From positions 1 through 39,364 of the forward strand of contig NZ_JABANE010000083.1 of NCBI RefSeq assembly GCF_012844305.1: a stretch of DNA of 39,364 nucleotides. The letters are read 5' to 3'. The DNA comes from Flammeovirga aprica JL-4 (GTDB taxonomy: Bacteria; Bacteroidota; Bacteroidia; Cytophagales; Flammeovirgaceae). A model generated the notes under the pieces. That model worked only from the letters and a program-made list of their open reading frames with translations. It did not search any database and was not told the origin of the DNA. Position numbers and translations under genes: made by a program. Shown here piece after piece: positions 25,895 to 35,553 of this stretch (position 1 is its first letter; the number at the start of each line of letters is the position of its first letter).

Positions 25895-28800
25895 ATGAAA
25901 GAATTTTTACTAACAAAAAATACATTTCGTCTGTTCACACTACTAAAATACATTATCGCTTTACTGTTACTCAATGGAATATTTGGTTATAACGCATTAG
26001 CACAGGAAGAGGCAATAATTGAAGGTGTTGTGAAAGATGATATCACCGGTGAAACTTTAATCGGTGCCAGCGTCATTGTGGAGGGAACCAATATTGGAAC
26101 CACCACTGATTTTGATGGCAAATTTAAAATCATGATGCCCATTACTACAAAAGTTTTAGTAGTGAGATATTTGGGCTATCAATCAAAAGAAATAACTATT
26201 TCAACCGGATCACAAATCTCTATTTCCCTCAAACCCAATGTAACTCAAATGGACGAGGTGGTTGTGATTGGTTATGATACTCAGAAAAAAGAAAGTGTAG
26301 TAGGCGCCATTGTTCAAACGGCAGGTGAAGAGCTTTTAAAAACGAGAGGATCCGTAAGTTTGACCAATTCATTAGTTGGTTTAGTGTCAGGTCTTTCTGC
26401 CATTCAGACTACAGGTCAACCCGGTGAAAGTGCTGCCGATATTTTTATCCGTGGTAAAGCGTCATGGGTAGACAACTCTCCCTTATTTTTAGTGGATGGT
26501 ATTGAAAGGGATTATGAAGATATTGATCCTAATGAAATTGAAAGTATTTCAGTATTAAAAGATGCCTCAGCTACAGCCGTTTTTGGTGCAAAAGGTGCCA
26601 ATGGCGTAATCTTGATTACCACAAAACAAGGAGAGGAAGGAAAACCAAAATTCTCTTTCTCAACCAATTTCTCATTTAAACAGCCTGTTTCTAATTTTTA
26701 TATGGCGGACAGAGTTTCTGTAATGGAAATGAAAAATCAAGCCTTGAAAAATGACGGAGTTTTTGATCCAAATGCCTATTACTCAGAGCAAGATATTAAT
26801 AATTGGAGAAACAACGTAAATCCTGATTTATATCCTGAAGTAGATTGGTACGATGAGTTGGTGAAGGATTACGGTATTACTTCCAATTACAATTTGAATG
26901 TAAGTGGTGGTAGCCAAAGAATCAATTACTTCGTGTCGTTAGGTTATGCTAATGATGGTGATATTTTTAAAACGGAACCAAATCCTTATTATGATCCAAG
27001 TTTTAATTATGAACGCTACAACTACAGAACGAATTTTAATGTCAAAGTAACCAAAACTACTAAAATCAAAATCGGTTTAGCGGGTAGCTTGTCTTTCAAA
27101 AATCAAGCAGGATACGGAAGTAGTAGTGATGATGATTGGGCGAAATCAGATTTCTTTAAACTCATCTATTACAAAGCTCCAACCTATGTTTTCCCTATCC
27201 GTTATTCAGATGGCAACATCGGTCATGACGGTGGCGGTTCAAACCCTTACTTATTGTTGAATTACAGTGGAGCACATAGAAATAGAAAAAATGTTCAAGC
27301 TTCTGATATACAGTTGAAACAGGAGCTTGATTTTGTAACGAAAGGATTATCATTAACTGGTAAGTTATCATACAATACAGCGTTTGATTATAAGCAAAAC
27401 ATCTCCAACAAGACAGGAAGAAATACAGGATTCAACGTTCCTTCTTACTTATATACACCTACAGATACGCTACGTTTTCCTTCTGATAACTTTGTAGAAG
27501 GACCGGTGACTATAGGAAATGAATCGTTAGGAGCTTATAAGAGAAATTTATATTACGAAGCGGCTATTCGTTACAATCGTCAGTTTAACAAACATACGGT
27601 TACTGCCATGGGATTATTTATGAGAAGTCAGAATATTTCCAGAGTGAATTGGCCATCTTTTGAGGAAAGCTGGATTGGTAGAGTAACTTATGATTATAAC
27701 CAACGCTATTTTATAGAAATGAACGGAGCCTACAATGGGTCAGAGAAGTTTGCTCCAGGCTTACGATTTGGTTTCTTCCCTTCATTCGCAGGTGGTTGGA
27801 TTGTTTCCAATGAAAAATTCTTCAGAGACTCTCGTTTATATGATGTTGTAGATCGCTTTAAAATCAGAGGTTCTTATGGTGAAGTAGGATATGATAAAGG
27901 CGTAAACCGCTGGACTTATTTACAAACTTATGAAAGTGGCGGTAATATTTACTTTGGTAATCCACCTTCAAAATACTATACCAACAAAGAAGGAAGAGCT
28001 GCAAACCCTAATGCAACTTGGGAAAGAGCCGTAAAAGCCAATATTGGTTTTGAACTAGAGCTCTTATCTCACTTCTCTTTAGTTGTCGATTTGTTCAACG
28101 AGCACCGTTCGAGCATCTTGATGGAAAGAAAAACAATTCATCCTTGGTTCGGTTTGGAGAATCCTTATGAAAATATTGGAGAAACAAAATCACAAGGTTT
28201 TGAAGCGACTTTAGGATGGAGTAAAAACATCAGTAAAGACTTTAATATTAATGCAAGAGCAATTGCCAGTTATGCAGAAAACAGAGTAGTTTTCAGAGAT
28301 GATCCAAAGAAAACACCTGATTATTTGAAAGATGCCGGCAAGCCAATTGGTTCTGACTATACCTTAAAAACAGACGGTATTTATCAAGATTGGGATGATG
28401 TCTATAATTCTCCGGGTTCAGTATGGGGACAGGAAAGTCGTATTCCAGGCGATTTGAAATATGTGGATTACAATGGTGATGGCGTGATCAATGATTTGGA
28501 TAAAGTGGTTGCCGCTTATCAAGACTACCCAATGTTTACGTACTCATTCCAATTAGGATTTACATGGAAAGGATTGCAGTTCAGTAGCTTATTTACGGGT
28601 GTAAATGGTGTTCAAAAATCAGTGCCAGATGCCTTGCTGTTTGAGTTTACAAGTGCTGATTACGAGCAGGCGAATCCTCATAATGAGCAAGCATGGACTC
28701 CTTCTAACAGAAATACTGATGTACCGATTTTAAGATCAAACAATACGACTCGTTTGCACAATCAGCAGTATAGTGATTACCAATTCCAAAATGCGAATTA

Positions 28801-29011
28801 CTTCCGTTTGAAAAGGGTAGAACTAAGCTATATGATCAAGAGTAAAAGCTTGAAAAGAAATACAGGTATTGGAAGCGTGACGATTTATGTGGGAGGAAAC
28901 AACCTGTTCACTTTCACAGAAATGGACCCGAGGTTTGACCCTGAGGCCGCAACGCTTTCCTCTTATCCGCTGATTAGAAGTTACAATACTGGTTTAACGA
29001 TAAAATTCTAA
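25895..29011 (+). CDS. susC-like: SusC-like TonB-dependent outer-membrane transporter
   Basis: 1038 residues from ATG 25895, which overlaps an ATG-AAA-TGA; an in-frame ATG at 25862 overlapping the previous stop would add 11 residues before the signal peptide and is less likely. After the signal peptide (about residues 1-36, ending NALA) comes a carboxypeptidase-D-like regulatory domain (IIEGVVKDDITGETLIGASV), a TonB-box-like MDEVVVIGYDTQKKESVVGA, the plug with the signature LFLVDGIERDYEDIDPNEIE followed by SVLKDASATAVFGAKGANGV, and a long beta-barrel ending with an aromatic-type C-terminus (NTGLTIKF). It would import oligosaccharides with the SusD-like lipoprotein encoded four bases downstream. 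Confidence 0.95.
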   Translation: MKEFLLTKNTFRLFTLLKYIIALLLLNGIFGYNALAQEEAIIEGVVKDDITGETLIGASVIVEGTNIGTTTDFDGKFKIMMPITTKVLVVRYLGYQSKEITISTGSQISISLKPNVTQMDEVVVIGYDTQKKESVVGAIVQTAGEELLKTRGSVSLTNSLVGLVSGLSAIQTTGQPGESAADIFIRGKASWVDNSPLFLVDGIERDYEDIDPNEIESISVLKDASATAVFGAKGANGVILITTKQGEEGKPKFSFSTNFSFKQPVSNFYMADRVSVMEMKNQALKNDGVFDPNAYYSEQDINNWRNNVNPDLYPEVDWYDELVKDYGITSNYNLNVSGGSQRINYFVSLGYANDGDIFKTEPNPYYDPSFNYERYNYRTNFNVKVTKTTKIKIGLAGSLSFKNQAGYGSSSDDDWAKSDFFKLIYYKAPTYVFPIRYSDGNIGHDGGGSNPYLLLNYSGAHRNRKNVQASDIQLKQELDFVTKGLSLTGKLSYNTAFDYKQNISNKTGRNTGFNVPSYLYTPTDTLRFPSDNFVEGPVTIGNESLGAYKRNLYYEAAIRYNRQFNKHTVTAMGLFMRSQNISRVNWPSFEESWIGRVTYDYNQRYFIEMNGAYNGSEKFAPGLRFGFFPSFAGGWIVSNEKFFRDSRLYDVVDRFKIRGSYGEVGYDKGVNRWTYLQTYESGGNIYFGNPPSKYYTNKEGRAANPNATWERAVKANIGFELELLSHFSLVVDLFNEHRSSILMERKTIHPWFGLENPYENIGETKSQGFEATLGWSKNISKDFNINARAIASYAENRVVFRDDPKKTPDYLKDAGKPIGSDYTLKTDGIYQDWDDVYNSPGSVWGQESRIPGDLKYVDYNGDGVINDLDKVVAAYQDYPMFTYSFQLGFTWKGLQFSSLFTGVNGVQKSVPDALLFEFTSADYEQANPHNEQAWTPSNRNTDVPILRSNNTTRLHNQQYSDYQFQNANYFRLKRVELSYMIKSKSLKRNTGIGSVTIYVGGNNLFTFTEMDPRFDPEAATLSSYPLIRSYNTGLTIKF

Positions 29012-29015
29012 AATT

Positions 29016-30797
29016 ATGAAGATAAGACTATATATATTGATTGTACTCTCTTCATTATTTGCCTCATGCGAACAATACCTTGAGGGTGTAGAAGGATCAA
29101 TAGTGACAGACGAAGAGATCTTCTCTAATTACAATGACTTTAGAGCCTATTTGGATTATGGGTACAAAGGCTTGTTTAACTATCACTTATACAAGCAAAA
29201 TACAGCAATAAGTACGGTTTCTGACCAATTCCAATGCCCAAGTAATACTGCATGGCAAGACTATGCACAGTATGTCAATACGGGTAACTACGATAACTCC
29301 GCTGGAGCGTTTGAAGTAGGTTGGGCTAAAGGAAATGGCTACGGTGAGGCTTCTACTTTCTATAATGCCATGACGGCTTTGAGAGTAGCGAATAAGATCA
29401 TCCAAGAGACAGAAATTGCATCAACAGTGTTATCTGAAGGACAAAGAAAAGACCTAAGAGGTCAAGCTTTTTTCCTAAGAGCATTCTATCATTTTGAATT
29501 AATCAAAAGATACGGTGGTATGCACTATATCGATAGAGTGTATGAAGTAGATGAAGATCTTGATTTTGAGCGTCTTTCTTATGAAGAAACAACGCAGAGA
29601 ATCATCAAGGACTGTGATGAGGCTGTTGAATTATTGGCTGCAAACCGTTCGGGTATTCACTACGGTAGAGCAACAAGTACAATGGCTCAATTCTTAAAAG
29701 GAATGGCGTTGCTTTATGATGCAAGCCCAACGATGAATATTGCCAACGGATACGGGAATCAATATCATGAAGATAAATGTAAAGTAGCGGCAGAGGAAAT
29801 TGCTAATACTATCAAAATGGCACAAAATGCTGGTTTTGTGTTGGTTGATGGTAAAAGCTTTAAAGACTATGCAGAGATATTTTACAGCAGAGATAACGTA
29901 GCCTCTACCGAATGTATTTTCCCTTATATCCAGAGTGGATTTATTGGATATGGAAGTACATTAAAGCAATTGTACATTCCTCGTTCATTTGGTTTGAGTA
30001 ATAACAGATACACTTTAGCGACGCACAATTTGGTACGTTCATTTGAGACGATCAACGGATTGGACATTAATGACGATCCGGAATATGATCCTCAAAATCC
30101 TTATAAAAACAGAGACCCAAGACTAGAATATTCTGTATTACATCACGGTCAGCAACACGGTATTGATGTGAATGGTGCTCCAAGAATTTTGGACTTCTCT
30201 TATGATGAAGCAGGAAATCCTAATCAAAATGGTATCGATATCACTGGAGCAGGTTCAGACCTTGTGACAGGTTACTATATGAGAAAATTCTGGCCAGAAA
30301 CAGCAAACCCTTGGCAACAAGATGGTAGTTACTTTATGAACTGGAATTATATGAGACTGACACAGGCTTACTTGGATTATGCAGAGGCTGTAAATGAAGC
30401 TTATGGTCCAACTGGTACTGCTGAAGGAAGTGAACTGACAGCAATTGCGGCGATTAATATGGTAAGAGAAAGAGTAGGAATGCCTCCTGTAAACTCAATG
30501 TATACTCAAGATAAAGTTACTTTCAGAAAAAGAATCTGGAACGAAAGAAGTGTAGAACTAAATGGAGAATTTCAAAGGTGGTGGGATATGAGAAGATGGC
30601 ATATCGCTCATCTTTCAGAAAACAAACAGATTAAAGGAATGAAAGTCACTCGTAACAATGAAACGGGCGATGAGAGATATGAAATCATTGATGTAGTAGG
30701 TACAACAAGGGTTTTTGAAGAAAAACACTATTGGTATCCTTGGCCAAGAGATGTGATTTTTATGAGTGATAAATTTAAACAAAACCCTGGTTGGTAA
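29016..30797 (+). CDS. susD-like: SusD-like surface glycan-binding lipoprotein
   Basis: 593 residues. A lipoprotein signal (LYILIVLSSLFASC) puts the lipidated cysteine at C18. SusD landmarks include LRGQAFFLRAFYHFELIKRY in the TPR-like region, YMRLTQAYLDYAEAVNEAYG, and the C-terminal NERSVELNGEFQRWWDMRRW near residues 509-528, ending NPGW. It should lid the SusC channel encoded four bases upstream and bind glycan at the cell surface. Twelve bases separate it from the second SusC gene. Sequence alone does not reveal which glycan it binds. Confidence 0.95.
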   Translation: MKIRLYILIVLSSLFASCEQYLEGVEGSIVTDEEIFSNYNDFRAYLDYGYKGLFNYHLYKQNTAISTVSDQFQCPSNTAWQDYAQYVNTGNYDNSAGAFEVGWAKGNGYGEASTFYNAMTALRVANKIIQETEIASTVLSEGQRKDLRGQAFFLRAFYHFELIKRYGGMHYIDRVYEVDEDLDFERLSYEETTQRIIKDCDEAVELLAANRSGIHYGRATSTMAQFLKGMALLYDASPTMNIANGYGNQYHEDKCKVAAEEIANTIKMAQNAGFVLVDGKSFKDYAEIFYSRDNVASTECIFPYIQSGFIGYGSTLKQLYIPRSFGLSNNRYTLATHNLVRSFETINGLDINDDPEYDPQNPYKNRDPRLEYSVLHHGQQHGIDVNGAPRILDFSYDEAGNPNQNGIDITGAGSDLVTGYYMRKFWPETANPWQQDGSYFMNWNYMRLTQAYLDYAEAVNEAYGPTGTAEGSELTAIAAINMVRERVGMPPVNSMYTQDKVTFRKRIWNERSVELNGEFQRWWDMRRWHIAHLSENKQIKGMKVTRNNETGDERYEIIDVVGTTRVFEEKHYWYPWPRDVIFMSDKFKQNPGW

Positions 30798-30809
30798 ATC
30801 TGAAAGAAA

Positions 30810-33800
30810 ATGAAAAATAGAATTCATACATACAGATCTTATATTGAAACAATAGGGGTAATGTTGTTATTACTTATTTCCTCTGTTGGTTTTTCTCAAA
30901 ACAAAGATTTTGTAGAAGTAAAATGTAGAGTAGTAGATGAAAGACACTTCCCAATCAGAGGTGCTGTATTGACAGTTCCTTTATTGGATGGATCAGAAGA
31001 TGTTTTTTATACAGATAGTGATGGTCAGGTAGTGATTACTGGTCTAGAAGGAGATGCTGTATTGATTGAGGCAGAAGGAATGAAACCTCAGGATTACAAG
31101 CTGAAAACTTCAGAAAAGAAGAAAGCTTTTTTTATGAGACCATTGCAGTTGTATTATGAGAAAATTGCATTGGAAGGCGGTTTTCAGATTCAAAGAAGAG
31201 AAGAGTCTACCTCTTTTTCATCAAAGATCGATGATAAATATTTAAGCCACACTTACGGACTGAATGTTGGAACAGCCATCACAGGTACTGATCCAAGTGT
31301 GTTGGTAGAACAATTGACAAGCAATCCAGGTTGGGATCTTTCTAATATGACGATTAGAGGATTGAGTACTACAGGTGACAATGCTCCGGTGGTGTTTGTG
31401 GATGGTTTTGAGAGAAGTATTTATCAAATCAATATCGAAGAAATTGAGTCGATTGAATACCTTAAAGACATCAGAGCAAAAATACTAGCAGGTCCATCGG
31501 CGATTAATGGAGTCATCTGGATTACAACGAAAAAAGGAGAGGCTGTAAAAAGAAAAATTGATGTTGGTTACGAACAAGGTGTTCAAACGCCTACCACTTC
31601 TCATCATTATTTAGATAGTTATAATTCGGCATTGCTTTACAATGAAGCGAGAAGAAATGATGGTTTATCACCTTTCTATACTGATGCAGATTTGGAAGGA
31701 TTCAAATCGGGTAATGACCTAATGAAATACCCTAATAATGATTTTTCTAACCTTCTTCTAAAAGATCAAACCTCTTATCAAAAAGCGTATGTATCTCTTA
31801 CAGGTGCTACTAGAAATAGTAAGTATGCGGTGAATATGGGGTATCAAAGACAAGAAGGCATGGTAGCGAAAGGTCCTGAGAATGGATTGGACAGATTTAA
31901 TATCAGAGCCAATCTGAAGGCAAGAATGAATAGTATCATTACGTTGAATGCGAACATTTCTGCAAGAACCGAAATCATCAATAGCAGTACCCTGACAGGT
32001 CGTGATTTCTTTGGCTTGCTATCATCACACAGACCTCATGAGTATCCGTTGTTATTCCCAGAAAATACTTTGGGTGATAATGCGGCTGGCTTTGGAGTAT
32101 CAAGATTGGTCAATAGAAATATTTATGCTGAAGTGACGGAAAGGGGATTTGAGAAGGAGCAAAGAATCATGGGGCAGACCAATATGGGATTGGACTTTAA
32201 TTTAAAGAGAATTACCGAAGGTTTATCAGCAGATGTCAATGTTGGGATAGATACTTACAATAGCGTTACATACGGTCAGAAAGCCAATTACAATTCCTAT
32301 TTTCCTATTTACAGAGCAGATACTTTGTCAAGCTGGGTGAGAAAGAGTAGAAAAACAGAATTAGGCTCACAAAGCAAGACTTCTGACGATGTGATGAGAA
32401 CTTATGCAATGTATGGCAGATTGAAGTATGATAGAACTTTCAATTCGAAACATCATGTTTATTTACAAGGAATGTACAGTTTTTACCGTCAGGAAATCAA
32501 ATCGTCTATACAAGAACCACAAAATATGACGACTTCCCTTTTAGCTTCTTATACTTTCAATAAGAGGTACATCGTGGAGGGAATCATAAGCAACTATGGT
32601 ACAAATAGATTAAATAATCAACCTCATCAGTTGAATTATGTTGGTAGTGTAGGTTGGGTGATTTCTGAAGAAGATTTTATGCAACAAGGCATTTTTGATT
32701 ACTTAAAGTTAAAAGCAAACTATGGCTTAATGTCTACAGACCGTTCTTTCCTTAATCATAGATGGCATGACAATGTTTGGAAACAGTCGGGTAATGTTTA
32801 CTTAGGTAATAATAATAACACTACCCTTAAAACAACAGATCTACAGCATACAGGCAGTGAACATTTGATCTGGGAAAAACAAGAAGAATTGAATGTAGGT
32901 ATTGAGGGCAGAATTAGAAATAACTTTAGTTTCTACGCACATTACTTCCATACTTACAGATATGATATTCCTGAACAAGTATCGAATAAAGTAATCAATG
33001 GACAGACATTTACGAAGTACGAAAACTACGGACAAGTAAAGAATGAAGGGGTAGAATTATCACTTGATTATAAAAACAAAATCAATCGACTGAGGTATAG
33101 AATCGGAGTTGGAGGGATGTATACGCAATCAAAAGTACTAGATGGCAACTTCTTAGATTACAATGAACAGTACCAAAACAGAGTAGGCAAGCCTGTTAAT
33201 GCGATTTACGGTTATGCTTCGAATGGTTTATTCCAGTCGTATGATGAAATCAATAACCACTCTTCACAAAACTTCGGTACACTTCGTCCAGGAGATATTA
33301 AGTTTGTGGACAATAATGGTGACGGTGTAATTACAAAGGCAGATAAGACAATTATTGGAGATACTTTTCCTGATTTTATCGTAAACAGCCATATCAAATT
33401 GAATTACAAACATTTTGAATTATTTGCTCAGTTTTCGGGAGTTATCGGAAGAGAAGTGCTGTTGAATAATACTTACTTCTGGAATTACGGAGAAGAGAAA
33501 TATACTGATTACGCCTTAAACCGTTGGTCGGAGTCCAATCCAAATGGTACTCATCCAAGACTGACGACCAAAGAGGTGGCTAATAACTATCAATCTACAG
33601 ACTATTGGGTAGAGAGTGGTGATTATATCCGTTTGGATAACCTGCAATTGACGTATCGTGTTCCGGTCAGAAAATGGACTAAAAATGTAGTACATAATTT
33701 CAAAATCTACGCTAGAGGTAATAACCTTTTCACATGGTCGAAACTGAAGAATGTTGATCCTTCAAATATCAATTCTGGCTATACCAATTTCCCTCTACTG

Positions 33801-33836
33801 AAATCGTACGTTATTGGAATCCATTTGACTATCTAA
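30810..33836 (+). CDS. susC-like: Second, divergent SusC-like TonB-dependent transporter
   Basis: 1008 residues with signal peptide (IGVMLLLLISSVGFS). The N-terminal carboxypeptidase-like domain is unusual (VKCRVVDERHFPIRGAVLTV, YTDSDGQVVITGLEGDAVLI). The usual MDEVVVxGYGxQ TonB-box region is replaced by YEKIALEGGFQIQRREESTS. The plug signature is recognisable but weakened: VVFVDGFERSIYQINIEEIE, then YLKDIRAKILAGPSAINGVI in place of LKDASATAIYGARGANGV. The barrel ends with the expected NNLFTWSKL and IGIHLTI. It is followed after 12 bases by its SusD partner. The drift in the TonB-box region may mean altered energy coupling or a specialised substrate. Confidence 0.92.
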   Translation: MKNRIHTYRSYIETIGVMLLLLISSVGFSQNKDFVEVKCRVVDERHFPIRGAVLTVPLLDGSEDVFYTDSDGQVVITGLEGDAVLIEAEGMKPQDYKLKTSEKKKAFFMRPLQLYYEKIALEGGFQIQRREESTSFSSKIDDKYLSHTYGLNVGTAITGTDPSVLVEQLTSNPGWDLSNMTIRGLSTTGDNAPVVFVDGFERSIYQINIEEIESIEYLKDIRAKILAGPSAINGVIWITTKKGEAVKRKIDVGYEQGVQTPTTSHHYLDSYNSALLYNEARRNDGLSPFYTDADLEGFKSGNDLMKYPNNDFSNLLLKDQTSYQKAYVSLTGATRNSKYAVNMGYQRQEGMVAKGPENGLDRFNIRANLKARMNSIITLNANISARTEIINSSTLTGRDFFGLLSSHRPHEYPLLFPENTLGDNAAGFGVSRLVNRNIYAEVTERGFEKEQRIMGQTNMGLDFNLKRITEGLSADVNVGIDTYNSVTYGQKANYNSYFPIYRADTLSSWVRKSRKTELGSQSKTSDDVMRTYAMYGRLKYDRTFNSKHHVYLQGMYSFYRQEIKSSIQEPQNMTTSLLASYTFNKRYIVEGIISNYGTNRLNNQPHQLNYVGSVGWVISEEDFMQQGIFDYLKLKANYGLMSTDRSFLNHRWHDNVWKQSGNVYLGNNNNTTLKTTDLQHTGSEHLIWEKQEELNVGIEGRIRNNFSFYAHYFHTYRYDIPEQVSNKVINGQTFTKYENYGQVKNEGVELSLDYKNKINRLRYRIGVGGMYTQSKVLDGNFLDYNEQYQNRVGKPVNAIYGYASNGLFQSYDEINNHSSQNFGTLRPGDIKFVDNNGDGVITKADKTIIGDTFPDFIVNSHIKLNYKHFELFAQFSGVIGREVLLNNTYFWNYGEEKYTDYALNRWSESNPNGTHPRLTTKEVANNYQSTDYWVESGDYIRLDNLQLTYRVPVRKWTKNVVHNFKIYARGNNLFTWSKLKNVDPSNINSGYTNFPLLKSYVIGIHLTI

Positions 33837-33848
33837 ATCGAGAATGAG

Positions 33849-35531
33849 ATGAAGAAAAATATACACTACATACTATTGGGCTTGTTAATCTGTTCTTGCA
33901 ACCGCTATTTGGAAACCAATTTTGATGGTTCTGTATCAGATGAAAATGTATGGACAAACCCAACTTATGCTGAAGGGGTATTATTAAATGCCTACGAAGC
34001 AATGCCTACAAATTTCGGGTGGGAAAATCACAGCTTGATGGACTGTGCTACAGACAACGCCACGACGAATGACTATGGAAGCTTATTGTATCAGAACGGT
34101 ACAGGAGGTTGGAGAAGTGACAATAATAATCTCGGACATTGGGATAATTGGTACAAGCAGATTGAGTACATCAATATGTGGATCAAGTACGGTCAAGATG
34201 CCAAATATTACCTTTCAGATCACCTATTGAACAGTGAAATAAAAACAAGGCTGAATGGTGAAGCTCGTTTTCTGAGAGCGTGGTATTATTGGAGATTATT
34301 GCAAGCCTATGCAGGTCCTGTGGGTGGAGAAATGATGGGGGTGCCGATTTATAGATCACCCATCGAAGGGGATATTACGAATGGTAATGCGATCAAAAGA
34401 GCTACTTATGAAGAAGTGGTGGATTTTATTCTTGAAGATTGTAATAAAGCAATTGAATTATTGCCGGAAGAATATGATGGTAATGATCACGTAGTTGGGC
34501 AAACACACATTGGTAGAGCAACATCTATAGTGGCTATGGCATTAAAAACAAGAGTGTTATTGTATGCTTCAAGCCCTGCTTTTAATGTGAAAGATTGGTC
34601 TGATGTGGCAAAAGCATCCTTAGTAATGCTCTCAAAAACACGCACTTCTCTGCCTTGGATTAGTTGGAACAACTTGGATAATTATTACAATGTCCATAAC
34701 CACAAGGAGATTATTATGAGAAAATTTGACCGTAATAATACCTTTTTCAAACAAAATTTCCCTCCATCCTCACAGGGAGAAGGAAGAACTTCACCATCAC
34801 AAAATTTGGCAGAAGCGTTCTTCGGGAATGATGGCTATCCGATTGATCATCCTAACAGCAATTATGATCCTCAGCACCCTTATGATAACGTTTCTAGTAG
34901 GTTTAAAGGAGCTATTGTTTACAATAACTCAGAGTTTAAAAACAGAACGATCGAAACGTATATTGGAGGTTTCGATACCCAAGAACAACATTTGAATGCT
35001 ACTAGAACGGGGTATTATTTGAGAAAATGGATTTCTACCAAAGCCTCTGCAGAAGAACTTGATGCAAGTGTAGGTCTGCATTACTACGCAATTTTCAGAT
35101 ACGGGGAAGTTTTCCTAAACCTTGCAGAAAGTATTAATGAGTGGGTAGGTCCTGATGTGCCCGTTTCTTTCGGAGGGGTATCGATGAGTGCAAAAGAGGC
35201 AATTATTGAAATCAGACGAAGAGCCAATATTAAAGATACAAGATATGTAGACGAGGTAGCGGCAATGGGAAAGGATGCATTCAGAGCATTAATACATAGA
35301 GAAAGAAGAGTAGAACTTTGCTTTGAAGGGCATCGCTTCTGGGATATCAGACGATGGAACGCTCCATTGAGCACAACTATAAAAGGCGTTAGAATTACAA
35401 AAAATGAAGAAGGAGAATTCCAATACGATTACCCTAATGTAGAGGAAAGACACTTCAGCGAATATCAACGCTTTGGACCGATTCCATTTAATCAAGTGGT
35501 ATTAGGTTTAGAACAAAATGATGGTTGGTAA
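33849..35531 (+). CDS. susD-like: Second SusD-like surface glycan-binding lipoprotein
   Basis: 560 residues. The lipobox LICSC places the lipid on C17. SusD features include LNGEARFLRAWYYWRLLQAY, FRYGEVFLNLAESINEWVG, and the C-terminal HRERRVELCFEGHRFWDIRR near residues 483-502, ending QNDGW. It pairs with the divergent SusC encoded just upstream. The start overlaps ATG-AGA-TGA, a variant of the mini-ORF context found at other genes here. Having two SusC/SusD pairs in one operon suggests two fragment classes or sizes are imported. Confidence 0.94.
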   Translation: MKKNIHYILLGLLICSCNRYLETNFDGSVSDENVWTNPTYAEGVLLNAYEAMPTNFGWENHSLMDCATDNATTNDYGSLLYQNGTGGWRSDNNNLGHWDNWYKQIEYINMWIKYGQDAKYYLSDHLLNSEIKTRLNGEARFLRAWYYWRLLQAYAGPVGGEMMGVPIYRSPIEGDITNGNAIKRATYEEVVDFILEDCNKAIELLPEEYDGNDHVVGQTHIGRATSIVAMALKTRVLLYASSPAFNVKDWSDVAKASLVMLSKTRTSLPWISWNNLDNYYNVHNHKEIIMRKFDRNNTFFKQNFPPSSQGEGRTSPSQNLAEAFFGNDGYPIDHPNSNYDPQHPYDNVSSRFKGAIVYNNSEFKNRTIETYIGGFDTQEQHLNATRTGYYLRKWISTKASAEELDASVGLHYYAIFRYGEVFLNLAESINEWVGPDVPVSFGGVSMSAKEAIIEIRRRANIKDTRYVDEVAAMGKDAFRALIHRERRVELCFEGHRFWDIRRWNAPLSTTIKGVRITKNEEGEFQYDYPNVEERHFSEYQRFGPIPFNQVVLGLEQNDGW

Positions 35532-35553
35532 GCACTTAAATAATGATAGAAAA

